From: Candidatus Omnitrophota bacterium
GTDB taxonomy: Bacteria > Omnitrophota > Gorgyraeia > JABMRN01
NCBI GenBank assembly: GCA_013202515.1
Contig: JABMRN010000225.1
Span: forward strand, 1-5,260
Length of the DNA: 5,260 bases
Reading direction: 5' to 3'
Shown: positions 1-5,260 of the stretch, one piece after another
Position numbering within the stretch: the stretch's first letter is position 1
Layout: each line of letters opens with the position of its first letter
The notes under the pieces: generated by a model
Database searches by the model: none
Seen by the model: only the letters and a program-made list of their open reading frames with translations
What the model was told of the DNA's origin: nothing
Made by a program: the position numbers and the translations under genes

Positions 1-1123
1 ACGAATGGCTATTTGCCACTTCAATGCGTTTGTTTATCAATTCTTTGCTGTTTTCTGTCGCAATATTACGCATTAAGAGGTTAAAATTAACATAGTCCTC
101 CACAAAATAAATTAAACCGGTTGCATATTGCTTTTTAAATTCAACGACTTCCGGTATTTTCGTAGATATGACAGCCTTGCCCATAGCAAGATATTCATTT
201 ATTTTTGTAGGGTACACATTTTCAGTATATGCGGTTTTGAGGTAAGGTATAATGCCTGCGTTAAAAAGCTTTACATACCCGGGGAGTTCTTGCACATCTT
301 TTTTGCCCAGAAGGTGTATGTTTTGTATATTTTCGATAAGCGATAAATCCGCTTGTTTGGGACCTATGAGCACAAAAGATATATCCTTATTTTGCAAAGC
401 AATTCTGCTTAAATGCTTAAAATCTATCCATTTATGAATACCGCCAATGTATCCGATTATAGGTTCTTTGATCGCAAGCATGTCGCTCGGCACTTCAAGT
501 GTATTTTTTCGAGCGGCATTATAATTCCCCACGCTTACACCGAACGGAAAACTATATGTTTTTTCATTTATAATGCGGCATTTTTCAAAAAGCTTGCGCG
601 ACGTAGTAAAAACTAAATCAGCTAATTTAATTACTTTCTCTTCTACCTTTTTTATCTTTCTTGCCCCCTTGGAGCTGGAAGCAAAGTCATCAATGCAATA
701 GTAGATAAACATACTTGGACTTAATTCGTCAAGCATGTCAATGACTAGAGGGGTCGGCAAAAAACTCCATACTATTGGATTGCGAAATTCAAGAACCTTC
801 ATCCATTTTCTTATTACAGATAGCATTATAAACCTATTTATTTTTGTGGCAATTTTTGAATACGGAAAAGGTAAAACAAGCGGCGAATATATATAAAGAT
901 TTTTATTAACTTTTCGTATACCCTTATAACCTTTTTTCCAGTTTAGGAACCTATTCCAAAGTCTGGGCATATCGCGCAAATTTGGCGTCCGAACTCCAGT
1001 ATTTTCAACAAATAAAATACGGTTTCCGCCATTGGCCAAAACTGACATTATCTCTTGATGCCCTTGCCACACGAAATCCCAATCTATGCTTGATATGCAG
1101 ATAATATTCTCGTTTTTTAACAC
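1..1123 (-). CDS. GT-B fold glycosyltransferase (GT1/GT4-like), 3' end outside window
   Basis: An uninterrupted minus-strand frame runs from a GTG at 1123 off the left edge, giving 374 codons without a stop. The product is predicted to be a cytoplasmic or membrane-associated transferase moving a sugar from an NDP-sugar to a glycan or lipid acceptor. The N-terminal half opens with a beta strand and SSIDWDFVWQ (residues 11-20), a pattern I associate with surface-polysaccharide transferases, and has YYCIDDF at 141-147. The C-terminal Rossmann half has GYIGGI (224-229), LLGKKDV (271-277) and NEYLAMGKAVIST (309-321). That last motif resembles the nucleotide-sugar binding E-x-L-A-x-G-K-P-V segment of GT4 enzymes. 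There is no signal peptide or obvious membrane helix. At 374+ residues it is close to full family length, so probably little is missing. GTG 1123 is preferred to the in-frame ATG at 1135 because GGAGG at 1133-1129 sits 5 nt before it and overlaps the ATG. Donor and acceptor cannot be read from the sequence. Confidence 0.88.
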   Translation of the reverse strand, partial: MLKNENIICISSIDWDFVWQGHQEIMSVLANGGNRILFVENTGVRTPNLRDMPRLWNRFLNWKKGYKGIRKVNKNLYIYSPLVLPFPYSKIATKINRFIMLSVIRKWMKVLEFRNPIVWSFLPTPLVIDMLDELSPSMFIYYCIDDFASSSKGARKIKKVEEKVIKLADLVFTTSRKLFEKCRIINEKTYSFPFGVSVGNYNAARKNTLEVPSDMLAIKEPIIGYIGGIHKWIDFKHLSRIALQNKDISFVLIGPKQADLSLIENIQNIHLLGKKDVQELPGYVKLFNAGIIPYLKTAYTENVYPTKINEYLAMGKAVISTKIPEVVEFKKQYATGLIYFVEDYVNFNLLMRNIATENSKELINKRIEVANSHS

Positions 1124-1128
1124 ACAAT

Positions 1129-1133
1129 CCTCC
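1129..1133 (-). promoter_or_regulatory. Ribosome binding site deciding the GTG start at 1123
   Basis: The minus strand reads GGAGG here, followed by 5 nt and then GTG at 1123-1121. This is a near-ideal Shine-Dalgarno and spacing. An in-frame ATG at 1135-1133 shares its G with the motif and has no purine-rich site of its own upstream, so the GTG is the better start and the protein is four residues shorter than an ATG-first call would give. Confidence 0.75.
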
Positions 1134-1147
1134 ATATATAGCGTATT

Positions 1148-1156
1148 ATTATATCA
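1148..1156 (-). promoter_or_regulatory. Candidate extended -10 promoter for the 1123 glycosyltransferase gene
   Basis: The minus strand reads TGATATAAT, a perfect TGn-TATAAT extended -10 element for the housekeeping sigma factor. The TATAAT is at 1153-1148. A transcript would start around 1141 and reach the ribosome binding site at 1133 after a short leader. I see no good TTGACA about 17 nt upstream (1176-1171 reads GGAATC), which an extended -10 can tolerate. It lies in the only sizeable intergenic gap of the window. The AT-rich background means a chance match is possible. Confidence 0.45.
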
Positions 1157-1208
1157 TAAAAGCAGGGGATGATTCCACTGATTTTGGGGAATTATTTATC
1201 AAGTAGCA

Positions 1209-2750
1209 CTATAAAGCGTATTTTAATCTGGGCATAAGCCTTAGAATAAGAACTTTTATTACTTTAATGTTTAGTAGCTGAATCCAGTGGCGATTATCAG
1301 GGGGCAAGGATTCTATGTAACTGTTTATTTTTTCGGATTCTACTTTAATAAGAATGTTGTTTTCTGAATCATACACATATATACAATCGTCCACTCTTGC
1401 CTTCCTGTTATATTTCGCATCTAACAGATACCCGTTTTTGTATAAATGCCTCCTATTTAACGATGCTACAGCTCTACCTTTGTCAAATAGGATGGAACAA
1501 ATAGATCTTGGTACCCATGACTCGGACAAAAACTCTATATGGCTCAATGGTCCGTACTGACTATATTGATTACCCGATATATATATTATTTCTGAGCCGG
1601 AATAATTAACAAGATCTTTATTATTTTTCATGTTAAATATCACTTTTTGCTGCTCAAGATTCCATGCTTTCCAATGATCCGATATGCCTAAAATGCAAAA
1701 AATCAAAACGCTAAAAATTAGAGTTCTCCATTTGTGCCCAACCGGTATCAGGGCAATTAAATACGCCATTAAAAGCGACCCAAATATCGTAACCCTGTTA
1801 CCCAGGTTGAATGCCATTTGAGGATACATACCGGTAATAGCGAACATTCCAAAAGACAAAAAGGTAAGTAAAGTAAATGTCAGAATAAGCTTTTTATTAT
1901 ACCTATTTTCAGAATCCTTATAGACTGCATAAAAAACACCCGTAATAATAATACCTGCTGCAATAGACGGCCATCTGAGTTGCGTAAATGCATAATATAT
2001 TTTTAACCACATGGAAGGCCCTACCATCGCATCAAAAAACGTAATTATTTGGAGTATGAACTGCTTTATAATAGAGTAAATTTCAATATGTTTCGGTATG
2101 CGCTGTATCCAACCAGACATTAACCTAGGCATAAGAGTATAATACAAAATATAAGCAACATTGGGAATGAATATAATCAAACCATTTTTAATCTTCTTGT
2201 CTAAAACAAATAGGAAAAATAATGATATAGCAATAGGCGTAGACCCGTATGATATAAATGATGCTGCTATTGCAAAAAAGAATGCAACCAATAATTTATT
2301 ATTAAATGCGAGATAATAAGCGTACAAATAAAACGCGAAGGATAGCGTAAGATACTGTAGCATAAAAAAGTATACAGTTGAGTCGTGAGACGGAAAAAAT
2401 ATGAACAAAAAAGATATCAAAAAAGAGGTTTTACTATTGGTGTAAATTTGAAAAAAACGTGAAATTAAAAAAAATGATACTATTAAGTATAACGCTTTTA
2501 TGACATTTACCGAGAAGGCATTATCCAACCGAAAAAGGCTATACCATATGAAATGAGTAAAGTATTCAACAGGCGTTTCAATGAAATAAAAATTATAACC
2601 AGGCACCAAGAGACTCAAAATACTTTTTCCTTTTGTCTGCGCCATAGCATCGAAATCGTCGGAGATCATCCCCGTATTTATAACCAAGTACGTTATAAAT
2701 ACGGCAAAGAAAAGGAAAAGTATAACATTAAGCCTTTGATATGTTTTCAT
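1209..2750 (-). CDS. Polytopic membrane protein, candidate GT-C fold glycosyltransferase
   Basis: This 513-residue protein has about ten hydrophobic segments over residues 8-355, followed by a mostly soluble C-terminal region (about 370-513). Helix 1 (about 8-27) is followed by a loop with SDDFD at 30-34. An acidic pair in the first extracytoplasmic loop is the usual catalytic or metal-binding signature of GT-C enzymes, which use polyprenyl-phosphate sugars. A FPSHDS segment at 119-124 and NLGNRVTI at 315-322 are other polar spots that could line an active site. I do not recognise a named family. The alternative is an O-antigen polymerase-like or other uncharacterised membrane protein. The ATG at 2750 is 12 nt after the upstream amidotransferase stop, so the genes are probably co-transcribed, but no clear Shine-Dalgarno is visible. 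The 85-nt gap after its stop suggests that the tight gene run ends here. The GT-C call is inference from topology, the acidic pair and its neighbours. Confidence 0.8.
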   Translation of the reverse strand: MKTYQRLNVILFLFFAVFITYLVINTGMISDDFDAMAQTKGKSILSLLVPGYNFYFIETPVEYFTHFIWYSLFRLDNAFSVNVIKALYLIVSFFLISRFFQIYTNSKTSFLISFLFIFFPSHDSTVYFFMLQYLTLSFAFYLYAYYLAFNNKLLVAFFFAIAASFISYGSTPIAISLFFLFVLDKKIKNGLIIFIPNVAYILYYTLMPRLMSGWIQRIPKHIEIYSIIKQFILQIITFFDAMVGPSMWLKIYYAFTQLRWPSIAAGIIITGVFYAVYKDSENRYNKKLILTFTLLTFLSFGMFAITGMYPQMAFNLGNRVTIFGSLLMAYLIALIPVGHKWRTLIFSVLIFCILGISDHWKAWNLEQQKVIFNMKNNKDLVNYSGSEIIYISGNQYSQYGPLSHIEFLSESWVPRSICSILFDKGRAVASLNRRHLYKNGYLLDAKYNRKARVDDCIYVYDSENNILIKVESEKINSYIESLPPDNRHWIQLLNIKVIKVLILRLMPRLKYAL

Positions 2751-2762
2751 ATATATCTAAAT

Positions 2763-3905
2763 TTATTCGCAACCAAAATATTTATCATAGACAACTTCGG
2801 GAACCAGATTAAGTCTTGATAGAAGTTTAATGGGAATTTTCATTGCCTTTATAAAATTATAGCTGGTGGGATAATTGCGGAACGTCTTTATCGGCTCTTT
2901 AAGATATTTATCAAACTCCTCGCGAGTAATGCCTAAACGTTTTATGCAGAGATCTATTACCTCAGAATCCTCTATAACATAAATTTCTTTAATGTTTTCC
3001 AGAGTATCAACCCGGGACATTTGCCCGGAGCGTATTAATGCCGAATAATTAAACTTTCTTCTATCAATATTAAATTTTACTCTGTATACATAGGTCATCA
3101 AGCTTTGATATAAATCATCGAAATAGTGGGCTCCGGGATATACCCAGCCAAGTTCTTTAGATAGAATCTTTTGGGCTTCGGTCCTGACATAATCCACATA
3201 ATAAAGTATAGGAACAGTTTTTATACCTCTTATAATTGCGTAATAAAAAATATGCTGTAGCTCCAGATTGAATCCTGGATTCTCGGGTGTCCATTTTCGT
3301 AATTCAACGGTTCCGAATCTTTTGTGAACGCTCCTCAAGTATCTACCATCAAGATAGTTCCATTCAAGAGGGCTTACACCTTCAGTTCTGAAAGACTGCC
3401 CGATAAGAATATGCTTTATATTTTCCTTGGCGGCCACACCATATAATGCAGTAGCTATACCGATATCCGCACCTTCCTCCAGATCCGGAGTCGACGCTTT
3501 CAGGAAGGCCAAACGAATGTCTCTGGACTCACGCTGATCAGAAGTGATAGTCCGTAAATCCACTTTTAATTTTTTAGTAGCTTTCTTCATATTTTCACCA
3601 GCTACCGGATTACCAAAACCGTCATCAAAATGCACCGCAAGCGGGCGTAAGCCCAGTTTTTTTGTTAAATAAAGCGTATAAGTGCTATCTCTACCCCCGC
3701 TTAAACCTACAACACAACCGTATTTTCTACCTCTAGCCTTTGTCTTAATATGATCAACAATCGAACCGAATCGTTTTGTATTAATAGGATACGTTTTTTC
3801 AAGCTTATCATGAAGTCTGCAGTAACTACAAACTCCGGACTCATCAAACTTAGCACCCGGAACTGTCGTATCAATTATGCATTTTGTACAAATTTTGTAA
3901 CCCAT
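2763..3905 (-). CDS. N-acetyl sugar amidotransferase (WbpG/WbuX/PseA family)
   Basis: This 380-residue cytoplasmic enzyme has the usual family length. Family members act on a nucleotide-activated N-acetyl sugar, activating the acetamido group with ATP and inserting ammonia to give an acetamidino group, as in B-band O antigen of Pseudomonas aeruginosa (WbpG). The N-terminus has two CxxC pairs (C6/C9 and C26/C29), a probable zinc site. A PP-loop ATP pyrophosphatase motif, GLSGGRDST, follows at 67-75, and then AVHFDDGF (about 94-101), the usual second element of this fold. The ATG at 3905 has a weak AAGAG site at 3917-3913, 7 nt upstream. The gene sits 36 nt after the small membrane protein gene and 12 nt before the candidate GT-C gene, within one apparent operon. 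WbpG works with a HisH-type glutaminase and a HisF-type cyclase, and neither is in this window. The family call is strong; the exact sugar is unknown, so no gene symbol is given. Confidence 0.92.
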   Translation of the reverse strand: MGYKICTKCIIDTTVPGAKFDESGVCSYCRLHDKLEKTYPINTKRFGSIVDHIKTKARGRKYGCVVGLSGGRDSTYTLYLTKKLGLRPLAVHFDDGFGNPVAGENMKKATKKLKVDLRTITSDQRESRDIRLAFLKASTPDLEEGADIGIATALYGVAAKENIKHILIGQSFRTEGVSPLEWNYLDGRYLRSVHKRFGTVELRKWTPENPGFNLELQHIFYYAIIRGIKTVPILYYVDYVRTEAQKILSKELGWVYPGAHYFDDLYQSLMTYVYRVKFNIDRRKFNYSALIRSGQMSRVDTLENIKEIYVIEDSEVIDLCIKRLGITREEFDKYLKEPIKTFRNYPTSYNFIKAMKIPIKLLSRLNLVPEVVYDKYFGCE

Positions 3906-3941
3906 ATCTTAACTCTTATTTTCGGATAACTTTAAGGAAAC

Positions 3942-4331
3942 TCACTTACGATACAAAAGAAACACGCTCACCAAAGCTAAAATAACCGCTATGCCTTTAT
4001 TTAAAGTAATGCTTTCTCCGAGAATCAAAACGGCAAAAAAAAGTAGAAAAAACAAATTTAGAATAACGTTTGCCGGATATGCTATTGATATCTCCATACG
4101 TGAAAGTGCTATAGCGAAAAAAAATGGTGCTACTATAAATGTAATGATACCGCTAATAACAAGTCCTGATTTAAGCAAAAGAACAAAATAATTAAAAAAA
4201 GATTTTACAGAATTCAGCTTCACCTCACCAATTTCGTTCATTCTGAGCTTGATGACAAAAACACCGTATGCATTAAAAAACACGCTAAGAATAAGCATTC
4301 CCCAACTTAAAACAAATTGCCTTATGCCCAT
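3942..4331 (-). CDS. Small four-helix SMR/EamA-type membrane protein, putative lipid-linked sugar flippase
   Basis: This 129-residue protein has four predicted transmembrane helices, at about 7-27, 47-76, 82-104 and 109-127, and almost no soluble part. The second half, with ALSRMEISIAYP (75-86) then LGESITLNKGIAV (104-116), is the typical helix 3-4 pattern of half-size EamA/SMR proteins. The length matches ArnE and ArnF, which together flip undecaprenyl-phosphate aminoarabinose. A single gene is seen here, so it would have to act as a homodimer or with a partner elsewhere. The ATG at 4331 is 4 nt after the stop of the family 2 glycosyltransferase gene. That pairing supports a role in turning over the undecaprenyl-phosphate sugar made by that enzyme. 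Drug efflux (EmrE-like) is the main alternative but fits the context poorly. The family call is good; the flippase role is inference. Confidence 0.82.
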   Translation of the reverse strand: MGIRQFVLSWGMLILSVFFNAYGVFVIKLRMNEIGEVKLNSVKSFFNYFVLLLKSGLVISGIITFIVAPFFFAIALSRMEISIAYPANVILNLFFLLFFAVLILGESITLNKGIAVILALVSVFLLYRK

Positions 4332-4338
4332 AAAATTA

Positions 4339-4343
4339 TCCTT
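4339..4343 (-). promoter_or_regulatory. Ribosome binding site inside the end of the upstream gene (translational coupling)
   Basis: The minus strand reads AAGGA, 7 nt before the ATG at 4331. The motif covers the last sense codons (Lys-Gly) of the family 2 glycosyltransferase C-terminal part, whose TAA at 4338-4336 lies between the site and the start. Translation of the two membrane components is therefore probably coupled. Confidence 0.65.
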
Positions 4344-4601
4344 TTTTGTTCGTTCTTTTTTCTACAAAAAATAACGGGCGTCTGCGTGTTTCCTCGAGGC
4401 TGCGCCAGAGATATTCTCCAACCATACCCAATATCATAAGCTGAATACCACCCATAACAAGTATTAAAACAGCTATTGATGCCCATCCCACAATAACAGC
4501 GCTGAAGAAAATCTTGTCAATAATAACATAAGCTGCGCATAAAACGCCTAATATCGCCATCACTATACCGAGTCCGGAAGCAATCTTTAGCGGAATCCCT
4601 G

Positions 4602-4605
4602 AAAA
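4602..4605 (-). other. Frameshift site: T run one base short in the GT2 gene
   Basis: The minus strand reads GCTTTTCAGGG across this point. In frame one it reads Ala-Phe-Gln-Gly-Phe-Arg-stop. With five T instead of four it reads Ala-Phe-Ser-Gly-Ile-Pro-Leu-Lys and joins directly to the membrane domain. The coding signal changes frame exactly here: sequence on both sides is conserved-looking and there is no other damage. A TTG at 4617 could formally start the second part, but it has no convincing ribosome site and would begin in the middle of the conserved link. Confidence 0.8.
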
Positions 4606-5260
4606 GCAATAACCCAATCCTTCGCCAGACTAAATAGGCTTCTTAAATCCCATTTTGATCTACCGGACAATCTTGATCGCCTCTCATATTCCACTTGTCC
4701 CTGCATAAAACCAAGCCACACAATAAGCCCAAATAGTGAAGTGTTACGTTCGGGACATGCATTAATAGATTGTATTACTTTTTTATCTAGTAGAAAAAAA
4801 TCGGCTCGGCATAGATCAATTTTGTTATCTTCTCCCTTCAAGAAGGAAAAAAGTAGTCTGTAAAACAGTTGAGCAGGAATACGAACATACCACGGTTCTT
4901 TTTTTCTGTCTTTACGAAGCGCCCAGACAACATGGCTTCCACTGCGCCATTTGTCCAACATCTTGCCAAGGCAAAACGGGTCATCCTGACCATCAGCGGA
5001 TATGCAGAGAACGACCTCACCGGCTGCCTCTCTTATGCCTGCTCGAAGGGCCATATGGCTGCCTGAACGTCTGCTAAGCCTTAAAATCGTAATCCTTGAA
5101 TCATTAAGCTCATTGACAATGTCAAATGTACCGTCGGGAGAGTGGTCATCAACGACTATAACCTGTAAATTATCAATTCCTGCTATTTTTTTGCATACCG
5201 AAAAAAGTTCACGTAGAACCACATTAATATTTTCCGCCTCGTTATATACCGGTATTACAA

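Larger units (their letters stand above)
1124..1208. other. Intergenic gap, the only one over 40 nt in the window
   Basis: These 85 nt separate the TAG of the candidate GT-C gene (1211-1209) from the GTG of the left glycosyltransferase gene. They hold the extended -10 promoter candidate and the ribosome binding site listed separately. A 5-bp inverted repeat (ATTCC/GGAAT, 11-nt loop) is present but is too weak and lacks a following T run, so no terminator is called. Confidence 0.6.
4336..5260 (-). pseudogene. Polyprenyl-phosphate sugar synthase (GT2, DPM1/GtrB/ArnC-like), frameshifted; start outside window
   Basis: Family members transfer a sugar from an NDP-sugar to undecaprenyl phosphate at the inner face of the cytoplasmic membrane. 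The frame is already open at the window edge and reads VIPVYNEAENI, the classic first strand of GT2 enzymes, so the GTG at 5222 is internal and the true start lies just beyond 5260. VVDDHSPDGT (near 5153-5124) and SADGQDDP (about 5000-4977) are the nucleotide and metal-binding motifs, and GRSKWDLRSL precedes the membrane part. The reading frame then goes wrong: frame one ends at 4587, while the two C-terminal helices and the GEYLWRSLEETRRRPL tail continue in the -1 frame to a TAA at 4338-4336. Adding one T to the run at 4605-4602 restores a continuous protein, with IAF followed by SGIPLKIASG, as in intact relatives. The rejoined visible length is about 307 residues, normal for the family. The break is either a real inactivating deletion or a sequencing or assembly error. 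Confidence 0.87.

Noticed and set aside
128..616. Three small plus-strand open frames (128-346, 252-437, 413-616)
   Set aside because: They lie antisense to an unbroken 374-codon glycosyltransferase frame with recognisable GT-B motifs; their products look like no protein family and they are antisense shadows.
1161..1208. Possible rho-independent terminator after the candidate GT-C gene
   Set aside because: Only a 5-bp ATTCC/GGAAT stem with an 11-nt loop is visible and no T run follows it on the minus strand; too weak to call.
3942..4331. EmrE-like multidrug efflux protein
   Set aside because: The size and fold fit, but the gene sits 4 nt behind a polyprenyl-phosphate sugar synthase within a glycan operon, which favours an ArnE/ArnF-like flippase role.
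4336..4617. A separate 93-residue membrane protein gene starting at TTG 4617
   Set aside because: Its content is the standard C-terminal two-helix domain of the GT2 enzyme immediately upstream in the adjacent frame, so it is one half of a frameshifted gene, not a gene of its own.
4838..5066. Open frames at 4838-5020 (minus) and 4869-5066 (plus)
   Set aside because: Both overlap the GT2 catalytic domain in other frames, and their products show no family features.
4587..5222. An intact 211-residue glycosyltransferase starting at GTG 5222
   Set aside because: The frame is open upstream to the window edge and encodes the conserved VIPVYNEAEN strand, so 5222 is internal; the 3' end is produced by the frameshift.

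Overview
This is a bacterial, AT-rich window in which every supported gene lies on the minus strand. It reads as part of a surface-polysaccharide or glycan-modification cluster. Nothing in it fixes the species. The start codons (ATG, GTG), Shine-Dalgarno sites and enzyme families are bacterial, and there are no RNA genes, mobile elements or CRISPR repeats to narrow it further.

In transcription order (right to left) the layout is as follows. (1) 5260-4336 is a family 2 glycosyltransferase of the polyprenyl-phosphate sugar synthase type (DPM1/GtrB/ArnC-like). Its start lies outside the window. It is split by an apparent one-base deletion in a T run at 4602-4605, which separates the catalytic domain from the two C-terminal membrane helices. 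(2) 4331-3942 is a 129-residue, four-helix small membrane protein of the SMR/EamA (ArnE/ArnF-like) type, 4 nt behind the first gene. (3) 3905-2763 is an N-acetyl sugar amidotransferase of the WbpG/WbuX/PseA type, with two CxxC pairs and a PP-loop. (4) 2750-1209 is a 513-residue polytopic membrane protein with an Asp-Asp pair in its first external loop, a candidate GT-C fold glycosyltransferase. (5) After an 85-nt gap holding a good extended -10 promoter, 1123-1 is a GT-B fold (GT1/GT4-like) glycosyltransferase that runs off the left edge.

Genes 1, 2 and 4 match the three-part logic of Gtr and Arn systems. A cytoplasmic enzyme loads a sugar on undecaprenyl phosphate, a small flippase turns the lipid-linked sugar over, and a GT-C enzyme transfers it outside the cytoplasmic membrane. 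The amidotransferase embedded among them suggests that an acetamidino-type (amidated N-acetyl) sugar is made in the same pathway, although its usual HisH/HisF-type partners are not in view. Gene 5 would be a cytoplasmic transferase building the acceptor glycan or another part of it. This joint model is inference from family membership and gene order.
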